A stretch of DNA of 6,925 nt, from contig JAIXXU010000181.1 of the NCBI GenBank assembly GCA_027490595.1, positions 1 through 6,925 of the forward strand, written 5' to 3'. The notes below the pieces were generated by a model that saw nothing but the letters and a program-made list of their open reading frames with translations, had not been told where the DNA came from and ran no database searches. This document shows positions 1 to 5,676 of the stretch, piece by piece (within the stretch, counting starts at the first letter, position 1; each line of letters starts with the position of its first letter). This DNA comes from Pseudomonadota bacterium (lineage in GTDB: Bacteria; Bdellovibrionota_B; Oligoflexia; Silvanigrellales; Silvanigrellaceae). A program made the position numbers and the translations under genes.

Positions 1-180
1 CTTTGCTGCGTTGTAATTTATATTCCAGCGAAGGGCGGCATACTCGGTTCCAGCAAAAAAAATGATGATAGCTACAAGGCTTGCCAGCAAAGGTTTGTAA
101 AATTCCAAAGGAGAAAAACTAATGATGTAGACGAGAGTGCATATAAGTATTGAAGATGTAATGATTCTTTTTTTAAGCAT
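1..180 (-). CDS. CdsA-like phosphatidate cytidylyltransferase, N-terminal fragment
   Basis: The first 60 codons of a minus-strand gene are visible, read from an ATG at 180-178 and open to the window edge. The start is preceded by AGGGA (plus positions 185-189), a reasonable ribosome binding site. The peptide begins MLKKRIITSSILI, has two hydrophobic membrane-like stretches (about residues 6-22 and 31-44), and then an acidic-aromatic sequence GTEYAALRW. This basic start, hydrophobic hairpin and E-[WY]-x-x-L pattern is what CdsA proteins show at their N-terminus. CdsA is the inner-membrane enzyme making CDP-diacylglycerol from CTP and phosphatidate for phospholipid synthesis. In many bacteria cdsA lies a few genes downstream of rpsB-tsf-pyrH-frr-uppS, so finding it near rpsB-tsf here, although divergent, supports the call. 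The catalytic C-terminal signature is outside the window, so another polytopic membrane protein is possible. Confidence 0.6.
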   Translation of the reverse strand, partial: MLKKRIITSSILICTLVYIISFSPLEFYKPLLASLVAIIIFFAGTEYAALRWNINYNAAK

Positions 181-208
181 ACGTTCCCTAATTTTTGTTT
201 ATCGACGA

Positions 209-281
209 TGTTATGCAAATCATAACAATTGTTGGCAAATCATGCCATATTGCCAGCGTTCTTCCAATGGTGTACCAGGAA
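209..281. repeat. Cluster of short inverted repeats in the divergent intergenic region
   Basis: Three dyad elements lie between the divergent genes. The first is TGTTATG / CATAACA (209-215 and 221-227, 7 bp arms, 5 nt centre). The second is TGGCA / TGCCA (233-237 and 243-247), with a further TTGCCA at 250-255. The third pairs TTCC and TGGT (262-265, 268-271) with ACCA and GGAA (274-277, 278-281). The 9-mer GCAAATCAT occurs twice, at 215-223 and 235-243, exactly 20 bp apart, about two helical turns. That is typical of paired operator sites, but no specific regulator can be named. The region also contains no plus-strand promoter that I find convincing for the Hsp70 operon. Confidence 0.45.
219..227 (-). 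promoter_or_regulatory. Possible extended -10 promoter for the cdsA-like gene
   Basis: Read on the minus strand the sequence is TGTTATGAT, an extended -10 (TGn followed by TATGAT, 5 of 6 to TATAAT). It would start transcription near 212 and leave a leader of about 30 nt before the ATG at 180. No convincing -35 is seen, which extended -10 promoters can tolerate. The element overlaps the right arm of an inverted repeat (209-227), so a repressor bound there would block it. This is inference from consensus matching only. Confidence 0.35.
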
Positions 282-329
282 ATGTGAATTGAAATGCTTT
301 TTATCCTTTTGCGGTCTGCAAAAGTTGTC

Positions 330-333
330 GGAG
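330..333 (+). promoter_or_regulatory. Ribosome binding site fixing the Hsp70 start at 340
   Basis: GGAG is followed by a 6-nt spacer and ATG at 340. The reading frame is open back to a TTG at 229, but no Shine-Dalgarno sequence precedes that codon, and the 37 extra residues are Cys-rich and unlike any Hsp70 N-terminus. The start at 340 is therefore preferred. Confidence 0.75.
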
Positions 334-339
334 TTGTCT

Positions 340-2388
340 ATGAATGTTGTTCCTTTTAAAAGAAAGTCCGCTCAACCAGATGCTCATATTCATTCCTCCA
401 GTTTAATCGTTCCGCCGGCAGGCTCAAAGGCTATTGGTATAGATTTAGGAACAACTCATTCTGTAGTCTCTCTGTTCTCATCTAAAAATAATAAGCCTCG
501 CACCCTTATGTACGATGGCTCTTACCTTGTGCCTTCCCTAGTTTATTACAATGCTGGTAAGGACGAGGTCATTGTGGGTTCCCCAGCAAAAGTTTATTTG
601 GAAACGCAGGCGCATGAAGTGATCAAAAGTACCAAACGGGAAATGGGTAGAAAAAATTCCACCTATACATCTAATGGGAAAGCCTTCTCGTCTGAAGACT
701 GTGCCACACACATTCTAAATTATATGGCTTCTCACCCCGACCTTGAAGACGAAAGAAAAAAAAATCAAGGATTGTGGGCAGTAATTACTGTTCCAGCTCA
801 CTTTGATGATGCTGCAAGAACGGCAACAGTTTTGGCAGCGCAAAATGCTGGCATTCATGTTTTACGAATTATTAATGAACCTACCGCGGCAGCTCTTGCT
901 TACAGTTTAATTTCAGAAGAACAAAATGGGGATACAGTAGAAAACCCTGAAGCCATACATGAAAATTTAGCTGTTTTCGATTTTGGTGGTGGAACCTTTG
1001 ATGTCAGTGTTGTGGAAAGGCGTGGACTGACATTTAACGTGATGAGTAGTGAGGGAGATGTTAACTTAGGCGGTGATGATGTTGATGAAATCCTTGCAGA
1101 TATCTTGTTAAAAAAGGTAGAGCCCCCTTTTACAGCCCGCCGAACTTCCAAAGAATCTATACTCTATAGAAACCTTTTGGAGCAGGCAACGAAAGCAAAA
1201 AAACAGCTGCAAGAATCTTCAACAATAGTTGTTCATCATGATGATTTGGATGGGTTCGGAGCAACTATACATACTGAATTGGAAAGACAAGAGTTTGATT
1301 TACATGTTACCCCTTTGATTGAGCGTACGTTAATTCATACAGAAAACGCCATGCATGCCGCTAAAAAATCGCCCAAAAATATCTCAAGAATTTTACTTGT
1401 AGGGGGTAGTACAAGGTTAAATTTAGTTCGTTCTTTGCTTGCTAATTATTTCCCGTGTCTTGTGGATGCTCGTCTTGAGCCAGATTTGGCTGTGAGTTGG
1501 GGTGCAAGTCTTCAAGCTGCAATTATTTTAGGTATTGAAGTTGATACCATTCTTGTAGATGTCTGTAGCCATTCTCTTGGAATTGGTGTTGTTGAAAGTT
1601 CTGAAGCTGCCCAACAAAACTTTAAAAAAGTCCTAGAAAAATTTGGCCTACGAAATCCAGTTTCTGAAGATGCTCTAGAAAAACACTTAGGATTTCGCGT
1701 CGAGGAATTTAATTTAGAAGTTCAGAAAACCTTACGTGTAGCTCATATTTTGCATAGAAACAGCGCTTTACCAGCGAAAAAAAGTGAATTTTTTAATACT
1801 GTTTTTCCCAATCAAGCCGCAGTTCAGGTTGTTGTCGTTCAGGGTGAAGGTGACGTAGTTGGTGACAACCGTCTTATAGGCTCTTTTATGTTTCATTTAC
1901 AGCAGCCATGTCCTTTGGGAACTAGATGCGAAATTCAATTAACATATGACATCAATGGAATGATTCAGGTGTTTGCAAAACAATTGGGAACTAGCAACGA
2001 ATCTAGGGCTATATTTGATAGTCGCACGGGAGAAGTCAAAGGGTGGTCACAAATCAATGAACAACAAACAAAACAACAGTCAAAAAAATCGATAGAACAA
2101 GAAACCGATAACAGCGTAGCTCAAATACTACAATTCCCTGTGATGCGCTCGCAAACAAGTTCTATTCACGCTGAAATTCCCATTGTGAATGGCGTAATTA
2201 ATCGGGCTCAGTCAATTTTAAATAAGCTTTCTCATGGTTCTCCAGAACATGAGCTTCTTTCTGCAAATTTAGAAAAATACATAGTTCTCCTTAGGGATGC
2301 TAAACAAGGCCAAGAGAATGATGATCTTATCGACTATCAAGAAGAAATTTTAATTGAGTTGATGGATTCCTATGGTGAACTCGTATGA
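340..2388 (+). CDS. Divergent Hsp70 (DnaK-family) chaperone with substrate-domain insertion
   Basis: This is a 682-residue ATP-dependent Hsp70, probably cytoplasmic because no signal peptide is seen. About 28 residues precede the nucleotide-binding domain, against about 3 in DnaK. ATPase motifs are intact: [10 protein letters not shown] (32-41), KREMG with the Lys70 equivalent at 99, VITVPAHF (148-155), [11 protein letters not shown] (178-188, Glu180), DFGGGTFD (214-221, Thr219) and LLVGGSTR (352-359). The hydrophobic interdomain linker ILVD (404-407) is kept, so allosteric coupling is likely. The beta substrate domain starts at SLGIG (412-416). It carries an insertion of about 43 residues (roughly 420-466) not found in DnaK, then keeps NQAAV with the Val436 equivalent at 495. 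A Gln/Ser/Lys-rich stretch (about 551-612) leads to a short helical lid (615-682) lacking a DnaK-like tail. It is clearly a paralogue rather than housekeeping DnaK, since no grpE or dnaJ adjoins it. The stop overlaps the next start by 4 nt (ATGA), implying translational coupling. Confidence 0.93.
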   Translation: MNVVPFKRKSAQPDAHIHSSSLIVPPAGSKAIGIDLGTTHSVVSLFSSKNNKPRTLMYDGSYLVPSLVYYNAGKDEVIVGSPAKVYLETQAHEVIKSTKREMGRKNSTYTSNGKAFSSEDCATHILNYMASHPDLEDERKKNQGLWAVITVPAHFDDAARTATVLAAQNAGIHVLRIINEPTAAALAYSLISEEQNGDTVENPEAIHENLAVFDFGGGTFDVSVVERRGLTFNVMSSEGDVNLGGDDVDEILADILLKKVEPPFTARRTSKESILYRNLLEQATKAKKQLQESSTIVVHHDDLDGFGATIHTELERQEFDLHVTPLIERTLIHTENAMHAAKKSPKNISRILLVGGSTRLNLVRSLLANYFPCLVDARLEPDLAVSWGASLQAAIILGIEVDTILVDVCSHSLGIGVVESSEAAQQNFKKVLEKFGLRNPVSEDALEKHLGFRVEEFNLEVQKTLRVAHILHRNSALPAKKSEFFNTVFPNQAAVQVVVVQGEGDVVGDNRLIGSFMFHLQQPCPLGTRCEIQLTYDINGMIQVFAKQLGTSNESRAIFDSRTGEVKGWSQINEQQTKQQSKKSIEQETDNSVAQILQFPVMRSQTSSIHAEIPIVNGVINRAQSILNKLSHGSPEHELLSANLEKYIVLLRDAKQGQENDDLIDYQEEILIELMDSYGELV

Positions 2389-3800
2389 TGAAGATTAGTT
2401 TTTCAAGTCCAACCAAATATTTTGCAGACAGATGGGATGAATTTGAAGACTTATTGACGGCTCCTTTATCTTTGTCTGAGTTTTCTTCTTTTATTACAGA
2501 CTATAGAGGAATGGCTCCTAAGAATTACTCGTTATCCCGAAACGTTCATGAGTTTTCTGTGAGTTTTTTAGAAAGACTATTTCTTTTTTTAGAAGATATT
2601 TTAAATACTTGCCATTTGGCTGAATTTTCTGAAGATACCCTCAACCTCAGAGAGGATTTTGAAGCAAATTTAAATCTTGCTCTTGTGTATTGGTTTGGGA
2701 ATAATGACCGAAATTGTCAGTGGCGTACTTTGGTTCATTTTTTGAATTTAGCTGGTCAAGAAAGAATTACGGCTGAGCGTGATGGTCGTAAATATGGAAT
2801 TATTTTGTCAGAATTTGGAATTACTTTAGGCGTTATGCCTCCAGTTCGTCTCCCTTTTCGAAAGCCTATTTCACAGGTTCTTTTATATAACAGGGGGGAA
2901 TATTTACATCCTAACCAATATAGCCTCAAAAAGCTTTTTGCTCACTTGAGAACATTGCAACGCGAAATATGTTTTATGATAGACGAATGGGAATATCAAA
3001 ATTCTATTTTAGCAGTCGAGTTTTCTATGCTTCAGAGGCAAAATGAACTTCCCTATCATGAAAATCTGATTGCTCAATTTTTGAATTATATGGATGCTGT
3101 GCGAAATGCAATGGCGATTTGGTGTTTGCAAACATTTGTGGACGTTCAGAATTGGATTTGTCTTATATCGGTAAAAGACACTGACATTATGGATGAAGTT
3201 GATGCCTTAGCAAAGCTTCTTTTGTCAGCGGTTCAAAAAATTTATTTGCCTGCATCGGTTAGTCGTTTGAAATACCAATTTGAAGTGGCCCAACTTTTTT
3301 TAAGTTTTGCACAAAGTAGGATTGAATATTGTCCTGAAGATTTTACAGCTAAACTCATGCAGCAGTGTTTGAAGCTGGTTTTAGGAGGAAATTTTGATGA
3401 AAGTCTATTTGAAATTTTTGATCAAAAACCCTTTCAATGGAAAATGAGCTTTGATCCATCTTCTGCTCTTCGTGCATTTTGCTGGGCATATAGTCAAGAA
3501 GAACATGTTATACTTTCAAGTTTTATGGCATACTGTTATTTTAAGAAGTCATATAAAAATCAAATTGATGAAAGTATGTTTTTTGACCTTTGTTGTACCT
3601 ACGAAATGCAACAGGATTTTTTAAGCTATTTGACCATACCGATAAAGAAAAAAAAACTAACTGTTCAAAAAAATCTTATTGAAAAAATGTATCAGTCTGT
3701 TTTTCCCATATTTGAATCCTATCAATCTTTTCATGAAGAAGATGAAGAAGGAAGACAAATTATATTGGAAAGCTTGAATAAGTTGCGAGGAAATTTATGA
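2385..3800 (+). CDS. Hypothetical protein between Hsp70 and J-like genes
   Basis: I do not recognise this 471-residue protein. It starts MMK, with GGTGA (2374-2378) as ribosome binding site inside the end of the Hsp70 gene. The ATG at 2388 is an equally possible start one codon later. There is no signal peptide and no clear membrane segment. The sequence looks mainly alpha-helical and is rich in Phe, Leu, Tyr and Trp, with amphipathic stretches (about 57-76, 180-204, 226-262, 268-312, 321-334). A more beta-like, Gly/Pro-containing middle occurs around 137-170. A basic cluster IKKKK lies at 420-424 and an acidic EEDEE at 451-455. Cysteines are scattered with no metal-binding spacing, and no nucleotide-binding or catalytic motif is evident. 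It overlaps both neighbours by ATGA, so its product is probably made in step with the Hsp70 and the J-like protein. A client, adaptor or nucleotide-exchange role is conceivable but unproven. Confidence 0.85.
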   Translation: MMKISFSSPTKYFADRWDEFEDLLTAPLSLSEFSSFITDYRGMAPKNYSLSRNVHEFSVSFLERLFLFLEDILNTCHLAEFSEDTLNLREDFEANLNLALVYWFGNNDRNCQWRTLVHFLNLAGQERITAERDGRKYGIILSEFGITLGVMPPVRLPFRKPISQVLLYNRGEYLHPNQYSLKKLFAHLRTLQREICFMIDEWEYQNSILAVEFSMLQRQNELPYHENLIAQFLNYMDAVRNAMAIWCLQTFVDVQNWICLISVKDTDIMDEVDALAKLLLSAVQKIYLPASVSRLKYQFEVAQLFLSFAQSRIEYCPEDFTAKLMQQCLKLVLGGNFDESLFEIFDQKPFQWKMSFDPSSALRAFCWAYSQEEHVILSSFMAYCYFKKSYKNQIDESMFFDLCCTYEMQQDFLSYLTIPIKKKKLTVQKNLIEKMYQSVFPIFESYQSFHEEDEEGRQIILESLNKLRGNL

Positions 3801-4246
3801 GCTCTGGCGAATTTCATGCTGTACCTAGACGATGTGCAGCAAATGAAATTAAACTATTAAGACTTGAATTGTACCCTCATCCGAAGTCCTTTGTGGAAGA
3901 TATTGGCACCCATTGGAACCATGCGCAGCCTGCGGAGAGTTTATCTCCTTCGCAAGCAGCAAAATCTTTAGGGGTTGAAATATGGGCGCCAGCATCTGTG
4001 GTTAAAAAGCGTTACCAGCAGTTGCAGCGCAGGTACCCTCCCGAGCAGTTTATGGATAAACACATTGAATGGCGCCCTTCCTTTGAGCTTCTTTCTCAAC
4101 CAGTACGTCGTTTAAATTGGTTTTGGCAAAGTGGCTTTATCCCATATCCTGACAGTGAATTGCCAGCTAATGACAATTTGTTGTGGGATGAAAAGAGTGT
4201 TGAGCCTTCTCTCACTTCAAAATTTGTCTTGAATGTTCTATCCTAA
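3797..4246 (+). CDS. Putative degenerate J-domain-like protein (HPD replaced by PPE)
   Basis: This 149-residue protein starts at an ATG overlapping the upstream stop by 4 nt, with a good site GAGGAAA at 3787-3793. Residues about 49-113 can be laid on a J-domain by eye. SPSQAAKSLGV (50-60) matches the helix I / LGV turn. VVKKRYQQLQRRY (68-80) matches basic helix II. FELLSQPVRRLNWFW (96-110) matches the Y-x-x-L-S-x-P-x-x-R pattern of helices III and IV. Where J-domains carry the invariant His-Pro-Asp loop that stimulates Hsp70 ATPase, this one has Pro-Pro-Glu (81-83). The segment to helix III is about six residues shorter than in DnaJ. The rest has no zinc-binding Cys motif or Gly/Phe region. 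Its place in an operon with an Hsp70 strengthens the J-like reading. By analogy with Pam16/Tim16, a J-like protein without HPD, it may bind without stimulating. It could instead be an unrelated helical protein. Confidence 0.8.
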   Translation: MSSGEFHAVPRRCAANEIKLLRLELYPHPKSFVEDIGTHWNHAQPAESLSPSQAAKSLGVEIWAPASVVKKRYQQLQRRYPPEQFMDKHIEWRPSFELLSQPVRRLNWFWQSGFIPYPDSELPANDNLLWDEKSVEPSLTSKFVLNVLS

Positions 4247-4266
4247 ATTGATCGAGGATCTTTTCT

Positions 4267-4272
4267 TATAAT
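4267..4272 (+). promoter_or_regulatory. Possible internal promoter (-10 TATAAT) before the 132-residue gene
   Basis: A perfect TATAAT sits 18 nt before the start codon at 4291. No good -35 exists at 16-19 nt upstream: TTGATC at 4248 is too close, with a 13-nt gap. Two GATC tetramers at 4250-4253 and 4257-4260 form a small dyad just upstream. Transcription would begin about 4279, leaving only about 12 nt of leader. The surrounding sequence is AT-rich, so chance is possible. Confidence 0.3.
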
Positions 4273-4290
4273 TATTTTTAGGAGCTCATT

Positions 4291-4689
4291 ATGGTTCGTC
4301 CGCTGAAGAATTCTCAAGCTCAAGATAAAAAAGAAGATGGCAAGGAGCAGTCCAGCCAAAAGTGGTTTAATCGTGAAGATTTACAGGATCTCGCAAAATT
4401 TGGGGGAGATATATTAAAAAAGACTGTTGTTTCAGGCATAGATGTTTTGAAAGAAGCTAAAGATACCATTCCCAAAGAGGCATCTCAGATGATTCAAAAG
4501 GGAAAAGAAGAAGTCCTAAAGAACTTTTCACAAGATATGGCTAAAAATTTAATGTCATATTCTATGGATAAATTTTTTCGTGTAGCATCTCAACATAGTC
4601 TTGAGTTTTCTATCCGTCTGCGCCGTCACTATGATGATCATCCGCAAAAGTCAGAGTCAACTTCTAAAAACTCCAAACCAAAAAAATAG
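4291..4689 (+). CDS. Small lysine-rich helical protein, function unknown
   Basis: This 132-residue protein has an excellent ribosome binding site, TAGGAG (4279-4284), 6 nt before ATG. It has a charged, probably disordered N-terminus (1-24, rich in Lys, Gln, Ser, Glu). A long amphipathic helical region (about 27-100) follows, with spaced Leu/Ile/Val/Phe and Lys/Glu, for example GGDILKKTVVSGIDVLKEA (38-56). Next comes a short strand-like SLEFSIRLRR (103-112), and the Ser/Lys-rich tail ends in PKKK-type residues. There is no signal peptide, membrane segment or enzymatic motif. The architecture recalls phasin-like or surface-coating helical proteins and small nucleic-acid or envelope-associated proteins, but nothing proves any of these. 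It is separated by 44 nt from the J-like gene rather than overlapping it, so membership of the chaperone operon is uncertain. Confidence 0.8.
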   Translation: MVRPLKNSQAQDKKEDGKEQSSQKWFNREDLQDLAKFGGDILKKTVVSGIDVLKEAKDTIPKEASQMIQKGKEEVLKNFSQDMAKNLMSYSMDKFFRVASQHSLEFSIRLRRHYDDHPQKSESTSKNSKPKK

Positions 4690-4690
4690 C

Positions 4691-4718
4691 TTTTCCTTGA
4701 CTTTTTCTTCACAAAAAG
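4691..4718 (+). repeat. T-rich post-stop element, copy 1
   Basis: The element starts 2 nt after the TAG stop of the 132-residue gene. It aligns with 6618-6644, just after the tsf stop, at about 24 of 28 columns by eye, sharing TTTTC-[CT]-TTGACTTTT and CTT-nnn-AAAAAG. Here ACTTTTT (4700-4706) and AAAAAGT (4713-4719) can pair around a 6-nt loop, followed by TTTATATTT. This could be a weak AT-only terminator for the upstream gene. It overlaps the likely rpsB promoter. Confidence 0.45.
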
Positions 4719-4727
4719 TTTTATATT
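4697..4727 (+). promoter_or_regulatory. Likely rpsB-tsf promoter
   Basis: A -35 hexamer TTGACT (4697-4702) is followed by a -10 region TTTATATTT (4720-4728). Read as TTTATA, TTATAT or TATATT, the spacer is 17, 18 or 19 nt. Transcription would begin about 4733, giving a leader of roughly 125 nt before rpsB. Ribosomal protein operons usually have their own strong promoter, and this is the best candidate in the 171-nt gap. Confidence 0.5.
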
Positions 4728-4790
4728 TCATTTGCAGTTTAATGCATTCAGGTGACTCTTTTTTTAGAGCACCATTCTCTCTATTGTGGC

Positions 4791-4853
4791 TTAGCTGGTT
4801 GGAGTAACTCTCCTGGCTTCAATAAAGGGTTAACCTACAAAAACCAGCTGGAG
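4791..4853 (+). promoter_or_regulatory. Structured rpsB leader with stem reaching the ribosome binding site
   Basis: AGCTGGTT (4793-4800) is perfectly complementary to AACCAGCT (4842-4849). Two U-G pairs can extend the stem to 4791 and 4851, into the rpsB ribosome binding site GGAG (4850-4853). Inside it, GGAG (4801-4804) and CTCC (4810-4813) form a hairpin with loop TAACT. Alternatively AGCT (4793-4796) can pair with GGCT (4815-4818) below that same hairpin, which frees the 4842-4853 segment. Two exclusive folds, one covering the site, suggest translational control. S2 represses its own rpsB-tsf mRNA in E. coli and relatives, so autoregulation is a reasonable hypothesis. This fold does not obviously match any leader motif I can recall. 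Confidence 0.45.
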
Positions 4854-4860
4854 AAAATTT

Positions 4861-5652
4861 ATGTCTACTTCACCAGATGTTCAAATGCGCGAACTCCTAG
4901 ATGCCGGCGTCCACTTTGGTCACCAGGTCCGCCGTTGGAATCCTAAAATGCGTCCTTTTATTTATGGTGAACGCAACGGAATTCACATCATTGACCTTCA
5001 AAAAACACAAAAATTGATGAAGTCAGCTCTTGAGTTTGTTGAGCAAACTGTCAGTGAAGGTGGCCATGTTCTTTTTGTCGCTACAAAAAAACAAGCACAA
5101 GAAATTGTGATTGAAGAAGCTGAAAGAGCAAACATGTTCCACGTTCATCACCGTTGGCTTGGTGGTATGATGACGAACTGGCAAACAGTGAAGGCAAGTA
5201 TTACCAAACTGAAAAGAATTGAGAAAATGTCTTCCGATGGTACCTACGAAAGTTTGACAAAAAAAGAAGTTGTTTTGAAAGAGCGTTTACGTACAAAGCT
5301 TGAGCGTTCCATTGGCGGTATAAAAAACATGCCTGGTCTTCCTTCTGCTATCTTTGTGATTGATGCCAAAAAAGAAGCCACAGCAATTTCAGAAGCCAAC
5401 AGGCTTGGCATTCCTGTTATTGCTGTAACAGATACAAACAGTGATCCCCATGGTGTAGATTTCATTATTCCCGGAAACGACGATAGTTTGAAAGCCATTA
5501 AACTATATTCTTCTTTGATTGCTGATGCTGCTATTGCCGGAAAACAAAAACGCAAAATTGACAGTACTCGCGAAGAAAGCAATAACCTAGATGGTGGTGC
5601 TTCCCATCAACATATCAAGGTGAAAAGATTGAAATCTCGTGACAGCGAATAA
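4861..5652 (+). CDS. rpsB: 30S ribosomal protein S2
   Basis: S2 is a late-assembling protein of the small subunit, located between head and body near S1, and is needed for translation initiation on most mRNAs. The 263-residue product follows E. coli S2 closely along its length. Visible signatures are AGVHFGHQVRRWNPKMRPFI (15-34), VHHRWLGGMMTNW (95-107), SLTKKE (131-136), IGGIKNMPGLPSAIFVIDA (151-169) and the TNSDPHGVDFIIPGNDD block (192-208). The C-terminal tail (about 226-263) is basic and Ser/Asp-rich, about 20 residues longer than in E. coli, and probably flexible. ATG at 4861 is placed by GGAG 7 nt upstream and by the conserved N-terminus. The gene is followed after 24 nt by tsf, the usual rpsB-tsf operon. 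Confidence 0.98.
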   Translation: MSTSPDVQMRELLDAGVHFGHQVRRWNPKMRPFIYGERNGIHIIDLQKTQKLMKSALEFVEQTVSEGGHVLFVATKKQAQEIVIEEAERANMFHVHHRWLGGMMTNWQTVKASITKLKRIEKMSSDGTYESLTKKEVVLKERLRTKLERSIGGIKNMPGLPSAIFVIDAKKEATAISEANRLGIPVIAVTDTNSDPHGVDFIIPGNDDSLKAIKLYSSLIADAAIAGKQKRKIDSTREESNNLDGGASHQHIKVKRLKSRDSE

Positions 5653-5666
5653 CTAAGTAGAAGTGA

Positions 5667-5674
5667 AGAGGTGA
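5667..5674 (+). promoter_or_regulatory. Ribosome binding site deciding the tsf start
   Basis: AGAGGTGA closely complements the 16S rRNA 3' end and places the start at ATG 5677, with 5 nt after GAGG. An in-frame GTG at 5671 lies inside this site and cannot be the start it serves. Confidence 0.75.
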
Positions 5675-5676
5675 AT

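Noticed and set aside
250..278. Plus-strand promoter TTGCCA with TACCAG at 17 nt for the Hsp70 operon
   Set aside because: The -10 matches the consensus at only 3 of 6 positions, and the hexamers sit inside dyad elements that explain them equally well.
229..339. N-terminal extension of the Hsp70 from a TTG at 229
   Set aside because: No ribosome binding site precedes it, the extra 37 residues are Cys-rich and unlike Hsp70, and ATG 340 has GGAG at proper spacing.
900..1151. Minus-strand reading frame inside the Hsp70 gene
   Set aside because: It is antisense to a conserved ATPase region. Its Ser/Thr/Pro-rich content is what the opposite strand of that coding sequence gives.
4601..4946. Plus-strand reading frames 4601-4807 and 4752-4946
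   Set aside because: They overlap the 132-residue gene, the rpsB leader and the rpsB start in other frames, and lack ribosome binding sites or protein-like composition.
5671..5676. GTG start for tsf adding two residues
   Set aside because: The GTG lies within the Shine-Dalgarno sequence that serves ATG 5677, and family N-termini begin at the latter.
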